64,000 bases of DNA from NCBI RefSeq assembly GCF_000170835.1, contig NZ_ABCP01000004.1:62001-126000 (forward strand), in the 5' to 3' direction. This stretch comes from Marinobacter algicola DG893 (lineage in GTDB: Bacteria; Pseudomonadota; Gammaproteobacteria; Pseudomonadales; Oleiphilaceae). Positions 9,416 through 17,890 of this stretch are shown here, piece after piece. How positions within the stretch are numbered: the first letter of the stretch is position 1; each line of letters starts with the position of its first letter. Below the pieces are notes generated by a model. That model was not told where the DNA came from, did not search any database, and was given only the letters and a program-made list of their open reading frames with translations. The translations under genes were made by a program, and so were the position numbers.

Positions 9416-9439
9416 CGGTTTCCGAGGCCCCACGGGATA

Positions 9440-10303
9440 TCATTTGACTCGGCGAAACAGCACGTAATTTCCCAGGATGGCCAGTAGGGCACCCAATACG
9501 GCGGTTGTTGTCCATTCAAAGCCTTCCAGCCAGGTCGATACACTCAGGGCAACCACCGGAAACAGCACCGTTGCATAGCCAGCCCGGTCAGCACCGAGGG
9601 TCTGGATCACAGTGATGTAGCAATAAAACGCAATAATGGAGCCGGGTACCGCCAGGAAAACCGTTGCGCCCCAGAAGGTCGCTGAGGTTGGCACCACCCA
9701 CTCCACTCCCTGCAACAGACACCAGACGCCGAGGATCACAGCGCCGTAAACCATGGCCCAGGCATTCGCCACCAACAAGGGGATTTGCGCCAGCCGAACC
9801 TTGATACTCACCAGGTTCCCCATGGAAAACCAGAACGTGCCGGCAGCCGCAAACAGGATGCTGGCACCGGTGGCGTTGCCAAGCTGCAGATCATGCCAGA
9901 ACAGCAGGGCCACACCAGTAATCCCCAACGCCACCGCAGGATACAGACGGGCGGTGGGCTTCAACCGCAACCATAGCCAGCCATTCAAGGCATTGAACAG
10001 CGCCGCCAGTGAAAACACCACCGCCAGCAAACCACTGGTCATGGACTCGGCAGCACGGTATATGAGCAGGAAGTTCACGCTGTACAGCGTCAGCCCCTGC
10101 AAAAAAAGCCAGCCATGCTGCTTCAGCGTCAACTTCTGCAGGCGCCCAAGCAATGCAAGCACCACAAGGGCCACAACAGAGGCCATCAAAAAGCGATAGA
10201 ACACCGAAATATCCACAGGTGCAGACTCAACCTGCAGGCGAATGGCCGTCCAGGTCAGGCCCCAGATCAGCACCGTCAGACCGTAATGCACGGAAATCGG
10301 CAT
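9440..10303 (-). CDS. EamA-type drug/metabolite exporter (DMT superfamily)
   Basis: 287 residues with ten predicted membrane helices in two EamA repeats. The first repeat starts YGLTVLIWGLTWTAIRLQV and has the FYRFLMASVVALVVLALL segment; the second begins about residue 150. Such proteins move amino acids or other metabolites across the inner membrane. It is divergent from an AraC regulator at 10425, which probably controls it. The substrate is unknown. Confidence 0.85.
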   Translation of the reverse strand: MPISVHYGLTVLIWGLTWTAIRLQVESAPVDISVFYRFLMASVVALVVLALLGRLQKLTLKQHGWLFLQGLTLYSVNFLLIYRAAESMTSGLLAVVFSLAALFNALNGWLWLRLKPTARLYPAVALGITGVALLFWHDLQLGNATGASILFAAAGTFWFSMGNLVSIKVRLAQIPLLVANAWAMVYGAVILGVWCLLQGVEWVVPTSATFWGATVFLAVPGSIIAFYCYITVIQTLGADRAGYATVLFPVVALSVSTWLEGFEWTTTAVLGALLAILGNYVLFRRVK

Positions 10304-10424
10304 AGCAGTAATTCCCTTTAAAAAGTGACGCGTTGATGGATCATGTGGCCAAGCTTATGGCAGTGCGAAGGAGAAAACTTGTCAGATCCTGCGCAACCAT
10401 GGATGATTCTTGCGGAGGCCCGAT

Positions 10425-11348
10425 ATGCAAACAAACTCAGCCCGGATACCCGATTCAACGAAAAACCCCGACAGGGAGCGCCGCGACATTGTGGACGCGC
10501 TGCGAGCCGCCGGCGTGGCGCCTCAAAAGTTGATGGAGCTGGACCAGGGCCGCGCCCTTGCGCAGTGGCAGAACCGCAAGGGCGAGGTGCGCTACGAGCG
10601 TCCGCGCCATCATGCCCTGAGCATCTATATCAACGAGGGCGATAAAGCCAGGCGGGTGGTGAACGGACGGGCCGTGAGCCAGGGCTTTCCGGGGGCTGTT
10701 TGCCTGTTTCCCGCTGGCAGTCAGTCCACCTGGCAGATCGATGGCCAGTTCGAATTCTTCCACCTCTACTTCAATGACCGGGACATCGCCCGCTGCGCAG
10801 AACAGACCTGGGACTGCGAGCCCGACCGGGTCGAACTCAGCGAGCGATACCACACCCGGGACCCGGTTCTGGCGCAGGCAGGCCAGTTACTGGCACTGAG
10901 TGACTGGCAGTCACCCGGTCAGTCCATGGCGATGGATCACCTCGCCCAGTGGCTATTGCTACAGGTGGTTAGTCGCCATTCCAACGTTCAGCAGGCAACA
11001 CCTTCCGTCACCGGACAACTCAGCACGCGTTACCGCCGATTGTTACAGGAACGTATCCACACGCAGTTGGACCAGACGTTGACCCTCGCAGAGATGGCAA
11101 GCTGGGTTAATCTGAGCCCTTACCATTTCACCCGTCTGTTCCGGGCGACCTTTGGCTGCGCACCCTATCAATATGTTCAGGAGCAACGCCTGACCCGTGC
11201 CCGGGACCTGCTCCGCCAACGAGGAAGCAAAATCACCGCCATTGCCCTCCTCTGCGGTTTCAACGACTCGAGCCAGTTCAGCCGGGCCTTCAAGGCCAGG
11301 TTCGGTGAGACACCCTCAGTCTACCGTGCCCGGGCAAACGCCAGGTAG
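10425..11348 (+). CDS. AraC family transcriptional regulator
   Basis: 307 residues. The N-terminal ligand-binding cupin-like half spans residues about 40-190 (RPRHHALSIYINEGDKARRV, LFPAGSQSTWQIDG). The C-terminal half has the two AraC helix-turn-helix motifs (LTLAEMASWVNLSPYHFTRL and ITAIALLCGFNDSSQFSRAF) and the closing FGETPSVYR. I chose the ATG at 10425, preceded by gcggagg, rather than a TTG at 10410. It is divergent from an EamA exporter, its likely target. A strong hairpin follows the stop codon. Confidence 0.9.
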   Translation: MQTNSARIPDSTKNPDRERRDIVDALRAAGVAPQKLMELDQGRALAQWQNRKGEVRYERPRHHALSIYINEGDKARRVVNGRAVSQGFPGAVCLFPAGSQSTWQIDGQFEFFHLYFNDRDIARCAEQTWDCEPDRVELSERYHTRDPVLAQAGQLLALSDWQSPGQSMAMDHLAQWLLLQVVSRHSNVQQATPSVTGQLSTRYRRLLQERIHTQLDQTLTLAEMASWVNLSPYHFTRLFRATFGCAPYQYVQEQRLTRARDLLRQRGSKITAIALLCGFNDSSQFSRAFKARFGETPSVYRARANAR

Positions 11349-11394
11349 AACGTCTGCATAACGTGTCACTTTCACTACATTGCCAAAATGTAAA

Positions 11395-11431
11395 GAAGAG
11401 GAATCCAGCATGCCCTGCTGGATTCCTCTTC
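11395..11431. terminator. Long perfect hairpin after the AraC gene
   Basis: A 16-bp perfect stem (11395-11410 pairs with 11416-11431) with a 5-base tgccc loop, 46 bases past the AraC stop codon. No T-run follows on the plus strand. It most likely ends AraC transcription or protects mRNA ends, and it separates that gene from the solute-binding protein gene. Confidence 0.65.
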
Positions 11432-11481
11432 AATATCATGCCGCGCTCCGTAACTACCGTAACCAACTTTGGAGTGGGTTC

Positions 11482-12225
11482 ATGAAAGGAAAATTCGGGC
11501 TGACAATGGCCCTGCTGTTGACGGCAGGTTGTGCGACTGCCGCTGAAGAGCTGCGGATCTACACAGAACAATATCCTCCTTACAACATGACCACCAATGG
11601 TCAGCCATTTGCCCATTCCGAAGCAGACATCACAGGCCTCTGCACCGATGTGGTAAAAGCCCTTCTAGGCAAAGCCGAGCTGGATTACAGCATCAAGCTC
11701 AGGGACCTCAGCTATGGCCTCAACCGGGCCGAACGGCATCCTGACCACGCCATCTACTGCGTATCCAAAACAGAGGATCGAGCGCCTTTTTTCGACTGGG
11801 TGGGGCCACTGTCCTCCATCGAATGGACACTGTTCGCCAAACCCGGTTCGTCCATTGAACTGAACACCCTGAACGATGCCCACAGCTATCAGATCGGTGG
11901 GTACAAGGGCGACGTCATGACCAACTTTTTGATCGACAAGGGCTTTGACGTTTCCGCAATCAGCAATAACGGCCTGAATGCGCGCCGCCTGGTCCAGGAT
12001 CAGATTGATCTCTGGGTAGCTGACGGTCTGGCTGGCCCGTACCTGGCTGCTGATGCGTCCGATGTAACCGGGCTCGAGCGCGTTCTGGTGTTCCGTGAAA
12101 CGCCAATGTATCTCGCCGTCCACAAGGACACCACTCCCGAGATCCTGCAGGCTCTGAACAAAAGTTACCAGGCACTGGTTGAGTCCGGCGAAAAGAAGAC
12201 CATTTCCCGCTCCTACGGATTCTGA
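11482..12225 (+). CDS. Periplasmic amino-acid-type solute-binding protein (SBP_bac_3)
   Basis: 247 residues. The signal sequence is MKGKFGLTMALLLTAGCATA; LTAGC could be a lipobox, or cleavage may follow ATA. The mature part begins EELRIYTEQYPPYNM, the usual first strand of family 3 solute-binding proteins, and includes DITGLCTDVVKALLG and YCVSKTEDRAPFFDWVGP. No ABC permease genes are adjacent, so it may be an orphan receptor. The ATG at 11482 has ggag seven bases upstream. A hairpin follows the stop codon. Ligand unknown. Confidence 0.8.
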   Translation: MKGKFGLTMALLLTAGCATAAEELRIYTEQYPPYNMTTNGQPFAHSEADITGLCTDVVKALLGKAELDYSIKLRDLSYGLNRAERHPDHAIYCVSKTEDRAPFFDWVGPLSSIEWTLFAKPGSSIELNTLNDAHSYQIGGYKGDVMTNFLIDKGFDVSAISNNGLNARRLVQDQIDLWVADGLAGPYLAADASDVTGLERVLVFRETPMYLAVHKDTTPEILQALNKSYQALVESGEKKTISRSYGF

Positions 12226-12258
12226 GCGCACCGCAAGAGCGCCCTTCCTGCCTCCCAA

Positions 12259-12287
12259 CGCCGACGTGATCAACGCTCACGTCGGCG
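12259..12287. terminator. Hairpin after the solute-binding protein gene
   Basis: An 11-bp perfect stem (cgccgacgtga / tcacgtcggcg) with a 7-base loop, 34 bases past the stop codon. No T-run follows, so it is terminator-like rather than a classical intrinsic terminator. Confidence 0.55.
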
Positions 12288-12476
12288 CCTCCCAAAACCT
12301 AACGTTTTGTAATGTTTTCTGCCTGGATGGACAAAAAATCCACGACTAGTCTTGCGGTAGGCATCGATGGAAGTAGTGATGCCCGGGTGCCTGTTTAACA
12401 TCCATTCAGGCCTCCCCGCGCTGACAGTCCGCCACAAGCGGACCTAACAACAAACTCCCAGGATTGGAGAATCACA

Positions 12477-14099
12477 ATGAAAATCAGCACCGCAAGCCGC
12501 ACCATGGCTTTAGGATCCCTTTTCTTTGCAATAACCGCACACGCCTCGCCAGGCCAGAAATCCACCGGCGATTTACTCAACGATTTCTGGAGCCCGGATC
12601 GAATCAGTCCGTTCGAGTGCCGGTTTGGCATTCTCAATAGCACGCCATTTGGCCTGCCCCGCTGCATGCAGGCAAGCAACATCCAATACCACCTGGACCG
12701 GTTATATGGCATTGCCGAAGCCAATGATGGCAATCGCGCTGCCGGCTTACCTGGATACCAGGCGACGGTCGATTACGTTAAAACCACACTGGAGAGTGCG
12801 GGCTATGACGTGACCATCCAGCAGTTTCCTTTCAATGCCTTCTACCCGACCGGAGACGGCATTCTGCAGGCCACGGCACCCACTCCGACCGACTATGTCT
12901 GGGAAGAGGACTTTACCTACCTGTCCCAGACCGAGCCGGGCGATGTGACGGGCATGGCCGTTGCCGTTGACGTTCAACTCGGCCCCGACAATACCTCCAC
13001 CAGTGGCTGTGAACCCGAGGACTTTACCGACTTCCCCGCTGGATCGGTCGCCGTCATCCAACGGGGAGCCTGCGCCTTCGGGCAGAAAGCAACCAACGCG
13101 GCCAATGCCGGTGCCGCGGGTGTGGTGATCTTCAACCAGGGCAACACGGAAGACCGCAAAGGCCTGATCAACGCCACACTCGGCGATGACTATGCCGGGG
13201 GAATTCCCGTGGTGTTCACCACCTACGACATTGGCGCAGGTTGGGTTGAGCAGCCGGACCTCCAGTTAAGGGTCGTGACCAACGTAGTGAGAGAGCAGAC
13301 CGAAACCTCCAATGTGATCGCCCAAACGAACCGGGGTAACCCTGACAACGTGGTGATGACGGGCGCTCACCTGGATTCAGTGTTTGAAGGGGCTGGCATC
13401 AACGACAATGGCTCCGGAAGCGCTGCGCTACTTGAACTGGCCCTGCAAATGAAACGGGCCCATCCCCGCAATCAGGTCCGCTTTGCCTGGTGGGGTGCGG
13501 AAGAGGCCGGCCTGGTCGGCTCAACATTCTACGTCAACAGCCTTTCCCAGGAAGAGAAGGACAAGATCAAGGTCTACCTGAACTACGACATGATTGGTTC
13601 GCCCAACTTCGGCAACTTTATCTACGATGGCGACGGTTCCGACTTCGATCTGGCAGGCCCTCCCGGATCAGCAGCCACGGAGGCGCTGTTCGAGAAGTAC
13701 TTCAATCTGCGTGAAATTGCCTCCGAGGGCACGCAAATCAGCTTCCGCTCGGACTACGCTCAATTCTTCGAGGACGGCATTGCGTTTGGCGGGCTGTTTA
13801 CCGGCGCCGAAGTGCTGAAAACCGAAGAGCAGGCGGCCAAGTTTGGTGGCGAGGCTGGCATTGCGTTTGACCCCTGTTATCACTCGGCCTGTGACGATAT
13901 CACCAACGTTGACGAGCTCGCACTTGAAATCAACGGCGATGCCGCTGCCTTCGTGACCAGTTGGCTGTCCCTCTCAACGCGAGTGATTGACGAGGAAATC
14001 GCAGCTGCGGAAGAAGTGGAACCAGCTGCTGGTGCCCGCACGCTACAGGTGGAGCAGAAGCACGACATCACCCATTGGGGCGACAAGTGGATCAAGTGA
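12477..14099 (+). CDS. Secreted M28 family metallo-aminopeptidase with PA domain
   Basis: 540 residues with a signal peptide ending near AHA (residue 23). A protease-associated (PA) insert lies at about 175-265 (FPAGSVAVIQRGACAFGQKA, GVVIFNQGNTEDRKG). The M28 domain carries all metal-site residues: H298 and D300 in GAHLDS, D310 in INDNGSGS, E342/E343 in WWGAEEAG, D371 in NYDMIG and H469 in CYHSACDD. It should release N-terminal residues from peptides outside the cell. The 251-bp region upstream holds its promoter; I did not find a convincing -35/-10 pair there. Confidence 0.93.
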   Translation: MKISTASRTMALGSLFFAITAHASPGQKSTGDLLNDFWSPDRISPFECRFGILNSTPFGLPRCMQASNIQYHLDRLYGIAEANDGNRAAGLPGYQATVDYVKTTLESAGYDVTIQQFPFNAFYPTGDGILQATAPTPTDYVWEEDFTYLSQTEPGDVTGMAVAVDVQLGPDNTSTSGCEPEDFTDFPAGSVAVIQRGACAFGQKATNAANAGAAGVVIFNQGNTEDRKGLINATLGDDYAGGIPVVFTTYDIGAGWVEQPDLQLRVVTNVVREQTETSNVIAQTNRGNPDNVVMTGAHLDSVFEGAGINDNGSGSAALLELALQMKRAHPRNQVRFAWWGAEEAGLVGSTFYVNSLSQEEKDKIKVYLNYDMIGSPNFGNFIYDGDGSDFDLAGPPGSAATEALFEKYFNLREIASEGTQISFRSDYAQFFEDGIAFGGLFTGAEVLKTEEQAAKFGGEAGIAFDPCYHSACDDITNVDELALEINGDAAAFVTSWLSLSTRVIDEEIAAAEEVEPAAGARTLQVEQKHDITHWGDKWIK

Positions 14100-14111
14100 C
14101 ATGACTGTCGC

Positions 14112-15845
14112 CTAGAACCGCGAACGACCCCGCAACAAAACCTGCACCTGGTCAACGCTGTCGTCTCCCGCCAGCGGGAAGGCAAAGTCCAGGTGCAGCA
14201 TTCTCTGCACTTCGATCCGGCTTGAGGCCAGCCTCAGGCCGAACCCCACATCCGTCAGTGCACCGTCGTCGGGTCCGTTGTCGCGACCATCATCAAACCA
14301 GGCCCTGCCTACATCGGTGAACAGTACACCTCCCACGCGAAACAACTCGAAGGGATACCAGTCCGGAAAATAACGGCGCTCCAGTGTCCACAACGCTCTC
14401 CGGTTGCCCTGCTGGTAGCTGCTTGGATAGCCACGAAGGCCATTGTCACCGCCAATAAGAAGCTGCTGATCCACAGTCAAATTGTGCGCTGCCGTGAAAG
14501 ACAGATTGGTGTACCAGCTGTTCCAGTCCACTGACCCGCCATGAAAGTACTCCAGACTCACGGTTCCGATAAGATTCTCGAAACGGTCCTGGTCAAATCG
14601 CCAGGTGCCGCTCTGACTGAACCCGTAGCTGGCGTAGTTGGTGTCCGTGGCCAGCAAAGCATCCCGGAAGTCCATATTCAGTACGGCTCGGTCTTCCGTT
14701 GCTCCGAGTCCCGGCGAGGAGTACCCCAACTCGGTACTCCACACAAATCCGTCCCGCACGTCCTCGACCCGTTGCAGACGGGTCAGGTTCGTCATTTCCC
14801 GGAAGCGATTCTCACGGTAGTCAAATCCGATCCATGGGTAGCTCAGAGTGCGATCATCGGGCAGAAGGTCGAGATTGGGTTCGTCCGGCAAGCGCTCGAA
14901 TGCCCGGGCATCGTATCGAAAGCCGGCGAGCAGCCTTAACTGGCGTCCATTGCGCTCTGCCAACCGCCAGCCGACATCAACACTGGCAAAATCGCGTTCC
15001 AGCCGATAGTCCGCAATTGCCTCCGCCCCCACGTAGCGGGATTGTTCGCGAACGTCGTCCTCACCACTCAGGCCAAATCGCCACTCCGCCAGCTCACTGT
15101 AGAATGGTCGCTCAAGGTAGGCACTGCGACCGCGTCCATCGCTGCGTTTATCGTAGGAAAGCCCTGCCTGCCAATGGGAACCAAGCACGTTAGGATCATC
15201 GAAATCGACGCTGGTCTCGCTGCGATCGGCATCTTTTTTGTGGGATATCCCTACGCTCTTGCCGGAACCCAGGAAATTCGGATCAGAAAGACCAGCGTTG
15301 GTTTTGTTCTCGCCCCCCGTCCTGGACGCACCAACGCTCGGCAGTAGCGTCCAGGTGTCACGTGCAAGGACAGTGACTTCCAGCTCCTTCCCGCAAACGC
15401 GGGTAACACCGATCCATGCGGCCGTCAGGTACTCACTCTGCCGCAATATGCGTTCGGATTCGTCCAGCGTACCTGGTTGGTAAACGTCACCTTCGTCAAA
15501 CACCAACTGGGCACGCAGGGCCGATTTCCAGGTCGGGGTATTGAGCGCGTTCAGCGTGCGATAAAGAAAATTGTTCTGTTCCGGATCGGTGGTATCAAAG
15601 ATGGGGCGCCGAATAATGTCTATTCGACCGATTCGGGCACCTACCGGTATATCCAGGTCGTTCTGTCGAGCCAGTTGGTCCCGGGGTTGGTCAAGATCAA
15701 TAGCTTCCGGCTGAATTTTGCTGGCGACACAGTTGTCAGTCTCAAGCTGCGCCCAAGCGCTATGGCAGAAAGAGAGAGTCCCAGCAATGAGAAGGGCTCG
15801 GCTTTGGCGCCGGAGGATGCTATCGCGGCATTGAGTACGGGTCAT
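14112..15845 (-). CDS. BamA/TamA family outer-membrane beta-barrel protein
   Basis: 577 residues. A signal peptide ends at AWAQ (about residue 33). The N-terminal 170 residues look like one or two POTRA-like modules (RIGRIDIIRRPIFDTTDPEQ, VFDEGDVYQPGTLDESERIL). The rest alternates as barrel strands and contains GGDNGLRGYPSSYQQGNRRA, the GLRGY region of the Omp85/D15 family. It ends in phenylalanine (RGRSRF), as outer-membrane barrels do. With fewer POTRA domains than BamA, it is an accessory Omp85 member of unknown client. The ATG at 15845 is preferred to an upstream GTG at 15863; neither has a good Shine-Dalgarno. Confidence 0.8.
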   Translation of the reverse strand: MTRTQCRDSILRRQSRALLIAGTLSFCHSAWAQLETDNCVASKIQPEAIDLDQPRDQLARQNDLDIPVGARIGRIDIIRRPIFDTTDPEQNNFLYRTLNALNTPTWKSALRAQLVFDEGDVYQPGTLDESERILRQSEYLTAAWIGVTRVCGKELEVTVLARDTWTLLPSVGASRTGGENKTNAGLSDPNFLGSGKSVGISHKKDADRSETSVDFDDPNVLGSHWQAGLSYDKRSDGRGRSAYLERPFYSELAEWRFGLSGEDDVREQSRYVGAEAIADYRLERDFASVDVGWRLAERNGRQLRLLAGFRYDARAFERLPDEPNLDLLPDDRTLSYPWIGFDYRENRFREMTNLTRLQRVEDVRDGFVWSTELGYSSPGLGATEDRAVLNMDFRDALLATDTNYASYGFSQSGTWRFDQDRFENLIGTVSLEYFHGGSVDWNSWYTNLSFTAAHNLTVDQQLLIGGDNGLRGYPSSYQQGNRRALWTLERRYFPDWYPFELFRVGGVLFTDVGRAWFDDGRDNGPDDGALTDVGFGLRLASSRIEVQRMLHLDFAFPLAGDDSVDQVQVLLRGRSRF

Positions 15846-15870
15846 CGTCTGGCCACAGAACACGGAAACT

Positions 15871-15902
15871 CACTATGGTGATGATATTACTCCACTATAG
15901 TG
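15871..15902. promoter_or_regulatory. Repeated CACTAT(A/G)GTG element upstream of barrel gene
   Basis: CACTATGGTG (15871-15880) and the perfect palindrome CACTATAGTG (15893-15902) lie 22 bp apart, two helical turns, just upstream of the Omp85-like gene. The second contains a minus-strand TATAGT that could be a -10 element. A regulator site is an inference. Confidence 0.35.
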
Positions 15903-15975
15903 CCGTTTCAGGCGTTCGTCCGGGATACTCGCACAAAACACCACCCGTACATCCTGTACGCCATTGATTAAAAAA

Positions 15976-16350
15976 TTATTCAATCAATCCGGACTGCGGG
16001 ACAAGGCAGTTCATTGCGGTGAGGGAGACATCCCGGAACACCTGTTCCGAGGCGATCACACTCGGGAAGCGATCGTAGACCGCACGTCGGCAGACCGATG
16101 TACGGGTCTCCCCTTCACTGACGCACGCCGAATGAGCCCCGGAGTCCGCGCCCTTTCCGGTCGCGTCCTCACACAACGCGGGGAGTTGGCGAACGACCCA
16201 GTCCATGGCTACGCTAAGTTCGACTGGATTAGCCGCCAGGTTGGTAAAACGACGGGCATCCACGGGTTGCGGGTGCTCCCGGGTCTGCTCCCAAAGTACG
16301 AACAGCAGGGCTGCGGAAACCAACACGACAGTGACTTTTGGAAACTTCAT
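15976..16350 (-). CDS. Small membrane-anchored protein in an ECF41 operon
   Basis: 124 residues. One N-terminal membrane helix (VTVVLVSAALLFVLW) is followed by a periplasmic domain of about 100 residues. The domain has four cysteines (ALCEDA, SACVSE, TSVCRR, MNCLV), which could form two disulfides. I do not recognise a family. It starts 10 bp after the sigma factor's stop codon, with gagaagg as Shine-Dalgarno, so it is co-transcribed with it. A role as an extra regulator or target of that sigma factor is possible but not shown. Confidence 0.7.
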   Translation of the reverse strand: MKFPKVTVVLVSAALLFVLWEQTREHPQPVDARRFTNLAANPVELSVAMDWVVRQLPALCEDATGKGADSGAHSACVSEGETRTSVCRRAVYDRFPSVIASEQVFRDVSLTAMNCLVPQSGLIE

Positions 16351-16359
16351 GGGGCCTTC

Positions 16360-17268
16360 TCAATCCATTGGAACATGGACGTGCGGCTCTGGCAGGTGGC
16401 CAGCCAGATGCCGCAGTTTGTCCGGGTTGCGCACAACATACACCGCCTGGATGCAGCCATCCACCACATCGAGTGTCGTGATCTGTGGCAGCCCATCGTG
16501 TTCAATGGTCAACCATCCCGGTAGCCCATTCACGATAACGGCTTTAACCCACCGAGGGCTGGGCGATGCAGACTTACGTGCTACACCCTCAAAGAACCGG
16601 CTGATCCTGTCGGCGCCAAGAATCAGGCGCCGCGCTGCAATCCTCTTACCGCCACCATCGGTATGCAGTATGGCGCTCTCACTCAGCAGCGCCTTCAACG
16701 TTGCCACGTCGCCACTGCGAGCGGCATCGAAAAATCGATCCGTCAACTGACTATGCTCGCTTGAACTCACCTCGTAACGCGGGCGCTCAGCCTGCACACG
16801 TTTCCGGGCGCGGCTTGCGAGTTGGCGGCAACTGGCTTCACTGCGTTCCAGGCTCACAGCGACCTGGCTGAAATCCAGCCCAAATACATCGTGCAACAGG
16901 AATGCAGCACGTTCCAGGGGAGACAACCGCTCCAGCGCCAGCATCAGGGCAAAGGACACATCACTGGCAAGCGCCTCGGCGCCTGCCGGAGTGTCCTGAC
17001 TTTCGACTATAGGTTCCGGCAGCCAGGGACCATCATAGACCTCCCGCTGCCGATGAGCGGCGCGAAGGCGATCAAGACAAAGCCGGCTGGTGACCGTGGT
17101 CAGGTAGGCCCGCACATCATCGACTGACAGGTGATCGGCATGGTGCCAACGCAGGTATGCATCCTGCACCACATCCTCTGCCTCCGTCACCGAACCCAGC
17201 ATGCGGTACGCGACGCCTGTCAGGTATCGGCGCCAGTGATCAAACTGATGCGCGGGCTGTTCATTCAT
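16360..17268 (-). CDS. ECF41 group RNA polymerase sigma factor with SnoaL-like C-terminal domain
   Basis: 302 residues. Region 2 (YRMLGSVTEAEDVVQDAYLR) and region 4 (LSPLERAAFLLHDVFGLDFS) are followed by a NTF2/SnoaL-like extension from about residue 175. The three hallmark ECF41 motifs are present: WLPEP at 82-86, DGGGK at 204-208 and NPDKL at 281-285. In ECF41 factors the C-terminal domain replaces an anti-sigma factor and tunes activity. The gene upstream in the operon is a carboxymuconolactone decarboxylase/AhpD homologue, the partner expected for this group. I chose the ATG at 17268; an ATG at 17310 would overlap the upstream gene. Confidence 0.92.
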   Translation of the reverse strand: MNEQPAHQFDHWRRYLTGVAYRMLGSVTEAEDVVQDAYLRWHHADHLSVDDVRAYLTTVTSRLCLDRLRAAHRQREVYDGPWLPEPIVESQDTPAGAEALASDVSFALMLALERLSPLERAAFLLHDVFGLDFSQVAVSLERSEASCRQLASRARKRVQAERPRYEVSSSEHSQLTDRFFDAARSGDVATLKALLSESAILHTDGGGKRIAARRLILGADRISRFFEGVARKSASPSPRWVKAVIVNGLPGWLTIEHDGLPQITTLDVVDGCIQAVYVVRNPDKLRHLAGHLPEPHVHVPMD

Positions 17269-17293
17269 GGCAATTGGTTCCCGGCGTACTTGG

Positions 17294-17764
17294 TTACAGT
17301 TTACGGTCATTCGGGTGAACCGCCCGAAAGCCTACGCTGATCCGGTTCCAGACGTTGATCGCACCGATCAGCAACGTCAGGTCGACGAACTCCTTCTCGG
17401 TGAAATGCGCTCGCCCCTGCTCGTAATCCTGACTGGGTGCACCGGTGTCAGCCACGTTCGTCAGTGCTTCGGTCCAGGCCAGGGCAGCCCGTTCACGAGG
17501 TGTGTAGAGCCCGGACTCACGCCAAGCGGACAGCAGGTAGAGCCGTGCTTCACTTTCACCGGCTTTGCGGGCATCGCTGGTGTGCATGTGCAGGCAATAG
17601 GCGCAACCGTTAATCTGGGATGCCCGGGTTTTCACCAAGTGGATGAGGCTGTGTTCCAGCCCACAACTGCCAACGTACTCCTCCAGCCGGGTCATTGCGG
17701 CGATGGCATCCGGGGAAGCCTTGTAGGCATTCAATCGCGTTTCCATTATCTTACTCCTCTGCAT
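17294..17764 (-). CDS. Carboxymuconolactone decarboxylase / AhpD-like protein
   Basis: 156 residues, all-helical. The AhpD core is visible: EHSLIHLVKTRASQINGCAYCLHMHT, shown in two parts as EHSLIHLVKTRA and NGCAYCLHMHT, with C54, C57 and H61. It continues with ERLYLLSAW-like and RERAALAWTEALTNV segments. AhpD-like proteins act as thiol-disulfide reductants or peroxidase partners. It is the first gene of the ECF41 operon and the usual target of that sigma factor. Confidence 0.9.
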   Translation of the reverse strand: MQRSKIMETRLNAYKASPDAIAAMTRLEEYVGSCGLEHSLIHLVKTRASQINGCAYCLHMHTSDARKAGESEARLYLLSAWRESGLYTPRERAALAWTEALTNVADTGAPSQDYEQGRAHFTEKEFVDLTLLIGAINVWNRISVGFRAVHPNDRKL

Positions 17765-17890
17765 GGGGGGACACGAGGTGGCATCATGTCCACGTAGGTT
17801 CTACAGAGGTAGACGGGGCAGCCCTGATGTTTGTGACATACAGAGACTAATTTTTAGCAGACCCTTGATAAACGGTGGTAAAACGGGACC

